A stretch of 64,000 nt of DNA from Struthio camelus (GCF_040807025.1 NC_090942.1:73831487-73895486); one strand, 5' to 3'. Numbered from the stretch's first letter, positions 23,339 to 36,230 are shown. Numbers and translations: made by a program. Notes: generated by a model from the sequence alone, not told the origin.

Positions 23339-25059
23339 GTAAGTGAACAGTCCTATTCGAAATTCTGTGGCTAGATGAATGGATAAGTGACAACACTGAT
23401 GAATAAATAGTGCCTGGAACTGCCAAAACCCAGCATTAGAAAGTATAAACAAAGCAGTACTGAAAACAGATGGATTCATTTTAAGTTTTATCCCTTTTCA
23501 GTCAAGAGATGCTAACGAGGCGACTTCTCTTTGTACCATGACCCGGACACATTGAGTGCTAAGACCAGCAAGGAGCTGGAGTGACGCAGGCTCTGAGTGC
23601 CAGCGTGCGGCTGCCTTCCCCCAGGAGTAGGTAATTATTACCAAAACTACAGAAAACACAAATTCTCCTGCTGAATAGCAATTCTCCTGCTGAAAGCAAA
23701 TTGCAGTAGACATCAGAGCTGTGTAATTCCAATAATTAGGTACTTTTGAGTATTTATACTGGGTTATCATTGTGAAAAGCTGAAACATGGGTACCTGACA
23801 GCTGGGGAGCAAGTTGCTGAGATAAATTGAAATCCAGTGATGTTTCAGAGGCATGGAAACCGCTCTACCAAATCAAACCTGTTGCCTGTTAACTTTGATA
23901 GCCAAAACTCAACGGGTACCAGAGGCAATCTATTTAGCAATCGGCATTGATACAATAGGACAACTTTTTCCCAAAGAAATCACTCTTCTAACTGCTCCTC
24001 TTTAGAATCCAAGTAGTAAAGTTTGATATTAAAAATACATGTTGTAGAAGTTGCAGCTTCCAAATAGTTAAACCAGATCTTAAATATAAATCTTATGCTT
24101 GAAATAAAATTACAGATTTCAAAATCTTGTCACTTTGAGAAATTCTGGTCCAAATACCCAAAATATAGTGATGTTTCTGGACAAAAAAGCCAAAGTGGAG
24201 CATCTCTAGTTGTTTGGAAATGGGGATTCAGATAGTGTTTCTCAAAACAAAATGTAAGAAAAATTACATTCCTCCTAATGACAATTATTTTATTCTTAAA
24301 GTTTGCAGGGAAACTGTCTAGTAGCAGAGTCTAAATTTCCTATGGCCTAATCCTCCGTAGAGGCCATTGCTGCTCTTTTGCTTCTTGTCTGCACCCTGTC
24401 CTGCACCTCTCCTTTTCCCCTGTGACTCGGCACTGTTTCCTCTTGGAAGGAGTGTGTTCACCTGCTTTGCCCTACTTTCCACTCCTGCTACAGCTTTCTC
24501 TTGGCCCCTCTCATGACTCTAACGTGGTTATTAGCATTAAAGAACAAAAAAAAACCCCAAAATAGCATTACATAGTGTTTTCAGAAGTGATGCATCCAGC
24601 CTGAGCTGCTAACAGATGAAATACCTTCTGATAGACCTATATAGAATCACTTTTCATCCACTTTATCCTCCCAGATATTATGCAGATGACTTCTGGCCTC
24701 AGATCCTGTCCTGGGAGGCTCACATGAAGCCTCTATATAATTATGGACTTCACAGCTAGCATTGGTGCAACCTGTTTTGGGGCACCTGGTAACTTGAATG
24801 CTGCTTAGTTGTTGAAATTAAATGTTTTATAGCTATGTGAAAGGGAAAGGACATGTATAAAAGTAGAAAGTAAGATTATTTTAAAGCGAAGCCAAGTGAA
24901 ACCAAGCTCGTAAGTTTTTCAGCTAGCAGGGAAATCAAAATGTGAAATAAATGTGTTTGAACACACAAAATGTGACACTCCCTGCTTTCTCTTCCTCCTT
25001 TCATGTGATGCAACCCATCTTCACTATAATCAGTTATCTTACAAGGGATGTTATAGTAG

Positions 25060-25190
25060 ACTTCATATATTTACGTGTATGTATGTATGTATAAACGTAA
25101 TGAAGTATATTGTATAATACACTTCATATATATTATATAAAGAAATATCTTATAATATATATTATAATATACATATATAATAATTTTGCA
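25060..25190. repeat. AT-rich palindromic microsatellite
   Basis: TATG repeats are flanked by inverted ACTTCAT and ATGAAGT copies, and followed by a long run of alternating A and T. Parts near 25099-25127 are close to perfectly self-complementary and could form a cruciform. This is low-complexity DNA. Confidence 0.75.
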
Positions 25191-28100
25191 GTATTATTAC
25201 TGTTACTGTTCCTGCTAAACGAAGGATTGACCCTAATTCCTAGAAAGCACCAGAGCAAGAGGCCTAATGGCTTCTTCTTTGCCTAGACAGTTCTACAGAA
25301 AGGAGATTGCCAACATAACATCACTCTATTCTGCTGTCATTTCTTAAGGTATCCATTACCTAGTGACTGGACCAAATTCCTGAATTAGTTCTATATCGTA
25401 TCCTAATCAGATATGGTCACGTTACTTATGTAACTTTCCTTATCCTATTGGGTGGGAAAGAGGGGAGGAAATGTTCACTACTGTTCACTCCATGCTGATT
25501 TCGAAATCAAAATCATATCACAGTCCCTTTTCCTGTCCTTAACTTTTTTTTTTTGGTAGTCATTTTGATAATGCCATCAGGCTTGCATTTGTTTACCAAG
25601 TGGACTGTGATATCAAATATATAATTTGCTGACCAGTAGTGGGGGCTTGATGATGTTGCAGAAGAACTATATACCACGTTCATCACACCATCTGCTAAGT
25701 TTTCTTGAATGTTGCTGCAATTTTGTTGAATTAGGTGGCCCAGTGGGTTTCTGTCAGCAGAAAGATTATAATAGTCATATAAGGCAAGCAATTACTGAGT
25801 TTCCCGGGGAAGGTCCAACCACAGGGAATATTCCTAATTTAAAGAAGCTATAACTGCCAGTATTTTTTTCACCTTAATCCTTTCAAACTCTGGCTATCAA
25901 ATGCAATAATAAATTCTATTCCCCGTTGTTCTTGTTCAGAGACTGTGCCTAATCCTTGAATTACTGGCATCTGTACATCATTTCAATGGTAAATTACAGT
26001 TGGGATATGCTAACCCCACAGTGTGAGTAAGAACCATTTCTAAATGATTGGAAGCTTCTTGACACTTTATAGATGATTTATAGTAATTAGCTTAGTCCTC
26101 ATTCTCTTTTGATTGTTCACATAAAATTTGTGCTGTTTTCTCAGTGCTAGAGCTGATAGACCATTTTTCTGTTGAGAAAACATTTTTGTGAAAATTAAGT
26201 TTCCACTAAAACTCAATTTATGATAATTGCCTTCCCTTTCTGAAAACTTCCTTTCCTTCTCCTTTCCCAGTATTATCAGAGGAATGATGGAAACCTGGAA
26301 TACTAATATTCATTAAACGTTTCTGTGGAGAAAATGTTATTTCTTGACCAGCTCCAAAGTGATTTAAATTTCAGAATTATTTTGACTACTATTTTCATCA
26401 AAAAGTAATAAATAATATAAACAAATTAATGCTTAAAAAGTATGATCTCATTTTAGATATCTTCTGCCCTGTTCTCTAATAATGCATTCTACAATTGCCT
26501 AACAAAAGAGACTAAGCACCAGGGTGTTGAAAGAAAAAAAACAGATGCAACCCAGAGCAAAATTTCTGCTACTTACCTCTATCACCGGTAAATAAGATTG
26601 AAACATCTGTTTATTTGTTTGTTAAGAGCTACTCTCCTTTAAAACAATAATGAATAATGATTTTGTCATTTGCAGGATGGGGGGAAGGCTGAAAAGAAGT
26701 TTGAAATTCACTTTGTTTCTTAAAAATGATGTGTTGCAGGGCTTATGCCTGCAACGTAGCTTTCTAAGGAACAATCACATTAGAACTTTGTTTAGACAAG
26801 GCCTAACGGTTTTGATTGACATATTCCATATAACTTTGTTTGTTTGTTTGCTAGCAATTATACAATAGTTTTGCTTGCTATTGGGAACACATCGTTGTTC
26901 TTCCTGATTTCTTAATTCTATGCTGCTAATTGGGAACAGGAGAAAACACAGTCGAGCCACAGGGCAGATGAATGAAATTTTCATTGACTTCATTAAGAAT
27001 TTCACATGCTTAACTGGGACACCCTCATGAAATTCAGGAAACCCTTTCCAAATTGCCTTCTTCCTTGGAGATATCTCAGTTTTTGAAGTTCGGAAAGCTT
27101 CTGAAGCTTCTTCGACAAACGCCATTTTGTAAGGTGGACTAATATCTGGAGGTTAACAGTCAAAAGGAAAAACTGGGAGCTATTTCTAGATGAAGAGCCT
27201 TAATCTGACTTTATAAGTATTTTTGACAGTCTGAATTTTAACATATGTCTCCATTTACATCGCAATTGCACATACTTTATATTTGTAAAACATACCAGAA
27301 CTAACTTTACCACTTTCCTAACTCTATTAATTACTTTGTGCTTATTTGTTTTTACTTTTAGGTTTTTTTTCAATTTCTGAGAATAATTGCAAACACATTA
27401 TCTTACAAGATTTTATCAATTAAATGGTCCCTCTCTTCTATACTGTAAGCTTAAACATCAATAGTGAGCTGTTTAAAAATCAACAGTGGAACTTTTGGTT
27501 GGGGCTGGGAAGATCCCTTACTGCCTTATGGTGATCTTATGCTTGGTGGGCATGGGAAAAAAGTTTAATTAAAATGTTCTTTCTTAATCTGGGAGATGAA
27601 CCTCAGAATGGTCTTTGAGAACTTCCTGAAAATTAAGTTTTCACAGCCGTGATTCAACTTGGATTTCCCCTTAAAGGAAGCATTAAAGGAACAAGTGACT
27701 CAGCTTAAATATATATAAACAGGAGTGGAGTTCGGTAACTTCCCAGGATAATTCTGTTTTAATATAGAAGAAATCAACTGGCCAACTTATTAAGCTTTTT
27801 AAAGCAGCAATAAAATTCTACATCTATTCAGGTCCTCCAAATACTCAGGAACTCTAATGAAAGTTGAAGCTAATCAGTAAGTCAATCAAATACAGCCAAC
27901 TGTGAAAACAGCAAGGCTGTGTCCTTAACGATGCATAAGATACGGTATAGCCATGCCCGCCATGTTGGAGGCATAAACTCCTTACCTCGTTCATCCAACT
28001 AAAACTGGGTTTCTGAATCAGAATTACCAATAGCGTAGGCCATCAATGTGATTTGGTTTGTTTTCGGGAAAAGACTGGATGTCTTTGTGATTCCAGTTTC

Positions 28101-31015
28101 ACTGAGGACTCAACTTACACTTGCTGAAATTTTAGAATAACTTAATTAGCTTTGGGGCTGCTGTAAAGGGCTTCTGTATCTGATCTACAAGGACATATTA
28201 CATGTATATGTATGTATCTATGTAGCTTGACCCAGTCAAGGGTGCAGCTCAGTGAGCCTGTCCATATGCAAAGTTTCAGCACGTGTATTTGCAAGACAAG
28301 GAACTAAATGTTGAAAGAATATGTGAAAAATTGAATGGCCTATATACTAGGTTGGATTTTGGCCAGTACCTTAAAAAGCATCTGTTTTATATAAAATATT
28401 AAGAAGCAAAATGGCAACAGCGGCCATGTGTCTGAAAAGCCTGTTTTACTTCAAGTAGCCAGGAGGCATATCTTCACTCATTTTTCTTCCTATCATTTCA
28501 TTTTCAAAGCTATTTCTTAAATAATCAGAGGTCAATGTCAAAAGTGTTATAAAGGGAAGATATAATTTTGTATTGCTGTTGAGTATAAGCTCATTTTTAT
28601 TATTACCATTAATATGAATTCTTATGCAAAAAATAATAAGTAATGCTCTAATATTGTACTTCAGTGACAAGATCTTTCTATTATTAATTTCCCAGTGAAT
28701 GACAGTAGCAGAACTTAAAAAAAAAACCACAGATCATATATGATCTGGTGCTGCAGTCAGTATTAACATGATGAAAGCATGATGCAGCTTTTTTTTCTTT
28801 TATATTTGCCCTGAACAAGCCAATTCTTCCTCTGAATCAAGCAATTTTACATCATAACTCTTACCTTAATTTAGAGAAAGATATGTGAACAATGGATGAA
28901 AATTCCTTCCCTCTGTTTAGCAAGGTAAGGGTTATAACTAGCTTGATAAAATCATCTGCTAGAGAATGCATGCTCCAAATACTGTACTTAGTACAAAAAT
29001 TACAAGGAGAAACTGATGTTTTTGTCCAGTTAAAATTGAACTATTTAAAAGTTTGTCTATAAGAGAGTAATTGACTTCATATCTTTAGCTGATTTCTTTT
29101 AACACTGAATATTCCTTTGTAGACACAGCCCAAGAGTAGGAGATCTTTATAGAACAAGGTAACTGTCCCTCTGAGTGAATATGCAGCGTGCGGCAATGTC
29201 TTGTTTTGTTTTTGTGTTGTTGATATCTAGTGTCATAAGGAAACTCAGAAATATTTCATGATGTGCTGTGATGTGAGAATTGTTTTTAATCCCTGAATGG
29301 ATTTTAACGCATTTGGAAGAAAATCTCACTCATGTGCACACATGCACGCATGTACGTTCTGCAAGTTATTTAAATGAGATAGGAAGATATATTCAGATCC
29401 TTCTGAATATCAGGATGTGTTGCTGACAACTCCAAAAGCGAATGAAGATACGTAGGACTAGTATGCCACCCTTCCTCATCCTGATCAGTGTTTCAGTTTA
29501 CAAGTGGACTTGTTCTCCAGACACTTTAGGTAAGCTTTCTTGTTCAGAGATGGGCTGAATATAACTTTGTTAGTATTAACATTAACTACGTGGCTATAGT
29601 TTTTTGTTTGTTAATAACTTGAAAGGCAACTTTCACTTTGACAGTAAATTCCAGTTTGGTACTTTCCTCAGGATAAATTATTCCAGCAGCCAAGGCAGGG
29701 CTTTTTTTTTTTTTATCTTTTTCTTTCTCCTTTGTTCTTTTTTTTCAGTAGTATGGCTTCAGCATTTTCTAAAAGTAGTGCTGCTGAGGAGCCTGGAACT
29801 CTATTCTTCCATTTATAGTTTTGGAAAGTTTTTGTTGTTGTTGTTTGTTTGGGATTTTTTGCATTTGAAAGGGGAAAAAAAGCTAGGATATTATCATAGC
29901 TGTAAATGGTCTCTAGGAATATCTGTATTTCAGTTCTGAAATCATGACACTTAAGCATTGGCTGGGAACTTCTATGGGAGTGTCCTCATTAGTATACTCC
30001 ATCATGTGAATACTCAGATTTTCTTTACTTTTTTCCTTTATTTTGACTTCCTGTGGCCTCACCTTAAGTTGATAAAGTGCTGTAAAACCTAGTTTTTGTT
30101 TTGCGGCACCAAGCCAGACAGGAGAACCAAATAATCTTAATAATAGGAACCAAGCCTTTAACAGGGAGAGGAGGAAATAGAAAATAAAGAACCCTGAGAA
30201 CTTCTGCGCCTTCTCTCCTGATGCTGGCACTGGCAATGGAAATATTTTTAGATCTGTATAAAGCACTGTCTGAGGTAGAACTTTTTCTGTCTTTTACAAT
30301 CAGCAGTCATGGACTCAGTATTTAATTTTTTTTCATCAGAGCAATAATCGTACTTTTTTTTTTTTTTTAACCTTTACACTTCCAAATTTCATGTTCTAAA
30401 GAGCAGAGGGCAGGCATTAGCCCATTTTCTGTGGAAGAAGAAAACCTATCAAACTAGACTAAAAATGCATCTTTGAAAGAAGGTAATTTCTCTGAATGTT
30501 TAAAACTACGTGTAAGTGCTCATCATAAAGGAAGGTGGCAGTATCTTTCTCGTGAGAGATAATGAGGCTTAGGTGGCAACATGGCAGAGGGCACCTTAAA
30601 CGTTTACGCATCTTCTTGACTGAATCCCTTTCAGAAAAGGTGGTAGTGAGACAGGCTCTTCCTGCTGCTAGTACCCCTTCTGATTCAAGGATAATTTTTA
30701 GCCTTGACTGCAAGAACAGCCTACAACAGCTTCTTTTATCTGATATCATCCATAAGCTGAAATAACTTGGATCGAATCAGCTTCAAATAGGGAGGGAGAG
30801 GAGAAGGAAACGGCAGATTAAAATATGCATTTTTGCCTAGCTTTTCACCAATTTTTGCTAACTGAGGCAAGCTCAGCTTTGTAGGCTTTGTAAAAGCAGG
30901 GAGAGTGGTTCCCTTCAAAGGTGATGCAGGGCACGCATCTGATTTAGGCACAGGTTTGCTGCCTAGAGGAGCCTCTGTCTCGCCCTCCCCAAGCTTGTGC
31001 AGGGAACTGCAGGAG

Positions 31016-31260
31016 ATTAATCTCGCTAGGATAAAGTTATCCTTTGTGCATATCTCGCAATATGTTATCGATGAGATGCAATCTCCCTGTTCGCGACACG
31101 CGACACTTCAAAACCGCGCAGAGCTCTGCATGCCGTACGTGGTTCACCACCCACTGCCTGACTGCAGTAGTCTGACGGCAGATATGTGCTGTAACGTGCT
31201 GGGTCCGTGTTTTCTAAGTGTTCCAAATCTGGGTTTAACAATATTTGCTCGGGCGCTGAG
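31016..31260. promoter_or_regulatory. CpG-retaining islet in otherwise CpG-poor DNA
   Basis: Sixteen CpG dinucleotides lie between 31024 and 31255, close to the number expected without CpG loss, while the surrounding kilobases have very few. It is too short for a classic CpG island. Such islets often mark unmethylated enhancers or alternative promoters. It lies within predicted intron 3 of the novel gene. Confidence 0.35.
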
Positions 31261-33361
31261 AAAGTCTGGGAATTTGATCTTGGCACATATTTGGAGCCAA
31301 AAATACAGAGCAGCAAATGGGCATATGAAAGATCTGGCCCAAATTCCTCTCTGTTCTCCCAAATGTCATTGTGACCATTCTCAGAGACATTTAGGCTCCT
31401 GACAGACTTAATCATGCCAGTATATCTGAATCTAGCATGCCGGACCTGTCAGAAGCAAGTCTCGGTCAGCATAGTAATTCATTAGCTTTACAAATGTGAT
31501 TCTTTAAAAGATTTTTGGTTTTGTATTCTAGATTTTTGTGACCTGAACGTGGCATTAACACCTGCTGCAATAGCAGTCTTAAACAGCCTGTGTCCCATTA
31601 CACCTACCGGCAAGCATGCTTGGGAATGCAAACGAGTTGCTGTGACTGGAGGACATTTTCCATCCCTCAGTAAAGCATATTCACTAACGGGGAAAACAGC
31701 ATCTAATTTCTCTCAGAGAGTGCTCTAGCAAAGTCTGCTCAGTCACTCAGCCAGGTAGTATAATAATGATATCTAGAGTGTGAGTATATGCCTGTATCTC
31801 CTTTGCTCAAGTCCTACACTGCACCTAAGCTGGCCTTTTATCCACTGTAATCTCTTCGATGTTTTCCTTTATACACTAAACTCAAAATAAAGGTGACAAT
31901 TGCATGGTAACAGATGCCAAATTCAGCTTGCTAAGCTGTACCTACCCTGATCTGTCACTGCGGGATGTTTCTTGCTATGCAGCTAACTGTTCTGTCACTT
32001 TTGAAATTGAAATACCTATTGTTTCTTTATCAGTTTGCTTAGATCAGTGCCAGCTATTATGTGAAACTTGTTTGCTTTAAGATTTCATTATGAATTTGAA
32101 ATGACCCAGATTAGTTTGAGAAATTGTCTTAGAACATCTGCGATAGACCTGGACAATTATATTTCAGAACCAGCTGCTGACTATAGCATGAAATAAAAAA
32201 CACCAGACGTTTCACGAGTTTGTTTGGCTTTAAGCTTAAATTTGGTGCCCAGATAGGAAGGGCTGAACTCTCGGAACCAAAGGTGATGAGATTCATTCAC
32301 CTCTTTTGGACCTATAGACCACTGGAGTATAGTTATTATTTTTGGTAATACCACTGAAAAATGTTACTTTCCTCCTACGCAGGACCCTGTTTTAAATAAT
32401 AAATTATTTTATAATTATCACAGTATCCTTGTACTGTCAAAATATTCTATTCAAATATGAACATCTTTGCAGCAAGTGCTATAAAAGGAATACAGGCAAT
32501 CATCATAAAGACATCACAGTCTAATACAACTAAATGCAGAAAAAAAGGAGGAGGGGAACTGAAATGCTAACGTAATCCCAGACACTCTTTATGGAATCAG
32601 CCTTTATTAAGCAACTTGAGCAACAGTTGTTTCGCTTCCCCTAAGAGCAATCTAAATTTGTTTGATTCAATGTATAGTTGCATAAAGCAGATTTCATTGC
32701 AAAAGAAATTGTATCTGTTTTTTTCTCTGACTCAAAATGCAGCCTACATTTTTTCTTTTTAATAGGTAAAACATTTTTTCCCTAGAGAGATTTTATTTTT
32801 ACTTTCTAAAAAGATGCAGTGTGCAAATAATTCCGCAAGCTTTTGTACTGATGATGTTCTTGACTTATGCCAACACATTTGTTTTAAGTTCAACGAGTAG
32901 GAAAGTATAAGATTTACTTTGGGGTTTATTTTGTTTTCCTTTTTTTTCCAGAATCTGATTCCTTTTCAGAAAGAATTGTTATTTGTACACTCCAAGAAGC
33001 AAAAGCTTGAGGTTTTTAGATGTACAGATGTAAGTTCTATTGTTTTAGCTAATATAAAGATTCATGATTAGTCCAAGGAATTTAAGATACAAAGGTGAAT
33101 GCTTAGGTGAAAAGTATGCTCGTAAACACACTGAATGGTGAATCCTTGACACTTTTAAAAATCAAATTAGATTGATCTGTATTTCAAATCTCCGGAATAG
33201 ATCCATCCACTGGGCAAGTGCCCAGTTTGGGTACTTGGGCCAGATGCTGGAACTGTAGTGCTGAGAGCTTCAGCCTTATGACTGAAATGCCTTCCTGTAC
33301 TTGCATTACTGTTATGGAAAGGAATAGAAAATTTGTGGAACAGTGGGTCCTCTGATCTCAG

Positions 33362-33532
33362 TCTTCTGGCACTTGCTCTGTTACCCTTGCATGGATCTTC
33401 TCTTCTATTTAACCAGGTAGTAGATAAAATATATGATGTTGTCCAATTACCTGTGTTGTGTTCAACATACTTGCTGTTCAGACTTGGAAAGCCACCCAGA
33501 TTCTGGGCTCTTGAGAAACAGCTTCTAGTGAG
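33362..33532 (+). other. Optional exon of the novel gene (phase 2-2)
   Basis: The 171-nt segment follows an acceptor (CTGATCTCAG) and precedes a weaker donor (GAG|GTAAAC, then a run of 12 C at 33538-33549). One frame is open throughout, and it is the one that would join exon 3 to the last exon, adding 57 codons. It lacks the GTAAGT donor seen in the other exons, and its hydrophobic start looks unlike its neighbours. It could be a cassette exon or chance. Confidence 0.2.
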
Positions 33533-34587
33533 GTAAACCCCCCCCCCCCTCCTGTAAGGCTCTACATGTGTGCAGCTGAAACAAAGTAGATCAAATGAAC
33601 TAGTGACAGCTATCTATATCTTACTGAAATCTGCTGTAGAGGTTATGAGCTTATAGTAAAGCAAACTTAAGGAAAGCTATCTAGGTAATTTTCAGATTTG
33701 TAAGTAAAGGTAAGTCATCCCCTGCATTTATTTTGAAAACAAGATATTAAAGCAGTGCTAATTAATGAAACAAGATCCCAAGGGAAAGAACCTAAGTCCA
33801 TGGTGCATCTTCATCTTTTCCTTATCTCATGGAGGCCTACTCTTAATCTGTCATTCTGTCTTTTTTTCCGCCTTATGCGTGAATCAATGGTTACACGTGG
33901 GCCTCTCCTCTTCAGCTGCCCTTCTAAGCATTGCAGCCTCACTGGGACATCAGATGCCCAGCATTTGCCCTTAGTAAATGGCTTAAGTTCTGCAAAGTGG
34001 CTCCTCGGCCTCCTTCTTGAGCAGAAGACTAACCAATCTGGTGGAAACACAACTGACATCAGCTATAAGGCCATCCTCTAAACTTTCCTTCAAATATGTG
34101 GCATGGGGGCAATGTCCCATATGTGAAGGGATGTATGGAGAGGGTTACAGTGTTGTGAAGGCTCTGGACACAGCTACAGCATGAGATGTCCCATAGGCAA
34201 GGTCCAAGAAGTTGCTGTAGCTCACCAAGGTCCATAACGGGGATGAAAGGGGCCTTTCCCCACACTGAGGCAGGATAGTTATGCAGGGTAGAACATGCAC
34301 TAGCATCCTTTGGTTATGTTTCATCACACAAGAATAGAAATAAAGAAGGCTGAGCATTTCAAATTACAGTGAAAAGTGTGAACTCTATCAGAACACATTC
34401 AAACCAGGTATTAACTTCATAACAGTATCATTTCTGTGCCTGTCGCTGCTGCCTCATCCGGGCATTCTCATTTGTTGTGAGATGCATTTGTTATTCTAAT
34501 CTTAAAATGCTGCTCTGTGCAACGCAGTTCAGAGAGATTTCTGTTTTCAATAATACATTTGCCATAACGTTTTTGTTCCTCTTTCAG

Positions 34588-34741
34588 ACCTTTCAGAAGT
34601 CAGACGCTGCAGTCCACCGACGTGTTGACAGTTTTGCATGAATTAAAGAAAAAGGAGTTGGAAGTGCCTGGCAAAGATTTCTTTGTTGTTATTAAACTGA
34701 CCATGTATCCAAGATGCTATTCTGAAAGGAAAATTAAGTGA
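34588..34741 (+). CDS. Predicted novel gene, last coding exon
   Basis: The acceptor ends TTTTTGTTCCTCTTTCAG at 34587. Entering in phase 2, the frame stays open for 50 codons and stops at TGA 34739-34741, while the other two frames close within 20 codons. It encodes residues 78-128: a segment PFRSQTLQSTDVLTVLHELK, a Lys/Glu stretch, then a hydrophobic strand-like DFFVVIKLTMYP and a short basic tail. The preceding exon ends in GA, so the junction codon is GAA (Glu). An AATAAA lies about 220 nt past the stop. No domain is recognised. Confidence 0.5.
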
Positions 34742-34970
34742 AGGAGGAACCAAAAAAAATGTTTGAAATGTATGATTAAGAATATATTCAATTCTTCAAC
34801 CTAGTATATATAATTTTAAGAAGTAAGGCTGCTGTCTTGAGGTAGAAATTCTTGCTCTAAATCATAACTAGGACTGTCTTGCTGGCATTGCTTGATGTCC
34901 TGAAAGGAAATGAAAAGGGATGTTTCCAACACTGGGAAAAAAATAAGTCCAAAGTTGGTCATTTAATAAA
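34742..34970 (+). other. Possible 3' UTR of the novel gene
   Basis: AT-rich sequence running from the predicted stop to an AATAAA at 34965-34970. No competing coding frame is present. Its status depends on the gene model being correct. Confidence 0.3.
34965..34970 (+). terminator. Candidate polyadenylation signal (AATAAA)
   Basis: A canonical hexamer 223 nt after the predicted stop codon. Such hexamers are common in AT-rich DNA, so the support is positional only. Confidence 0.3.
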
Positions 34971-36205
34971 TAGGAACTACTTCTTATTTAGTTCCTTTTG
35001 CTTGAAAAGAAAAATATGAATCATCTATTATTATAAGAAATACAAAGCTACAAAATGTAAGCATACTTGCTGAATATTTTCTTATATATGCACTTTCTTT
35101 GGTAAAAAGCTAAAATGCATAATTTAAGCGATCCAAGCGTAGAAGTGACACCTAATCTTTTTGAAGCAACTCATTGTGGAATGTGTGAGGTTAATGTGCC
35201 ATATAAGGTGTGAACTACCTTGACTTGCACACACTCCTATTTTCATGCCCGTATTTCCTTTAACACTTCAGTCTTCCCCATACATTTTGTATTTGGCTTT
35301 GCACTTACCTGCTCTGTGGTAAAAACCCCAGGCAAAGTGCACAACTGCTGCCGGCTTCCAACAACAGATGCCTGGCACTGACAAGGCAAGGATTGCATGG
35401 CACATGCCAGCTCAAACACGGACACTTCCTTTTTCTGTTTTCCTGCCTTTAGAGGCCAGCCAGCCAAAGATGAATTTTCTCCATTCCTGGAACATCTGGC
35501 TTCAACTCTCAATACTCGTAATTATGCTCCCATTCCCAGCTCCCTGCAGGTGCACTGCAGGTTCCCGGAGAACACAAGACTACAGTGGTTAAGTTTATCT
35601 ATAAATCGTTTGTAAATATTTGCCATATGATTTAATATACATTAGTATTTCTAGAACTTATGCTGGAAAAGTATCTCATTGATAAATATTACATTATAAG
35701 ATTATGAAACCAAGGGCAAAATCTCCAACCCTTGATAAATGTAGGGCATGTATTTCAATCAAACTCTGTGTTTCAGCATCTTATGCTGTGGTAGACCCTT
35801 TACCATCTACCTCTATATCACTCCTCCTTCACTTTTTACCTCTTGTCTCAACACAGACTTTCACTTCTCAGCAGCTTATTTATCTTTTTCCACCACATCT
35901 CCCTCACCGACTAACCAATTCTTGCTCCCACCTCACAGGGTAATCCTGGAAACACACTGAAGGAGGCAGCGTGAATAGGAAATTAATTTCATTAAGCTCC
36001 ACAAAGTTACTGTTAAGAAATTATTGTATCCTTGTGCTGACAGGAGCAGCTGCATGCATCAGTTCAGATCCAAGGCGGGAACCTGCAGCTCCCTTGCTTT
36101 TCATAGAGTTGCAGCCACCTGCACAGTGTCTGAATTTTATTCTGTGGTGTGACCCTGCAAGTCACCTGAAAACACCTGTGAGTTTCTTAAATTCCCATTA
36201 AAATC

Positions 36206-36230
36206 ATCTCACATCTGACAGGTGTGAGAT
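36206..36230. promoter_or_regulatory. Palindromic T-box-like site
   Basis: A 25-nt near-palindrome contains TCACATCT and AGGTGTGA half-sites facing each other with a 3-bp spacer. The known Brachyury palindrome uses TCACACCT plus AGGTGTGA, so there is one mismatch in one half. It lies about 8.8 kb upstream of the PDE3A start codon. Confidence 0.3.

Larger units (their letters stand above)
23339..34587 (+). other. Predicted intron 3 of the novel gene
   Basis: An 11.2-kb interval with no recognised known gene. It contains an AT-rich palindromic repeat (25060-25190), a CpG-retaining islet (31016-31260), CTCF-like partial cores at 30400-30413 and near 30580, and two optional exons that are open and phase 2 on both sides (29497-29529 and 33362-33532). 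A minus-strand exon-like string ending AGAG|GTAAGT lies near 26577. None of these is confirmed. Confidence 0.4.

Noticed and set aside
30905..31402. 165-codon plus-strand open frame
   Set aside because: It starts with GTG, overlaps open frames on the other strand, and sits in a CpG-retaining GC-richer patch that explains the lack of stops. No matching splice sites were found.
33417..33532. Shorter version of the optional exon using the acceptor at 33416
   Set aside because: Joined to exon 3 it creates a stop at once (GAG TAG). Only the longer version from 33362 keeps the frame.
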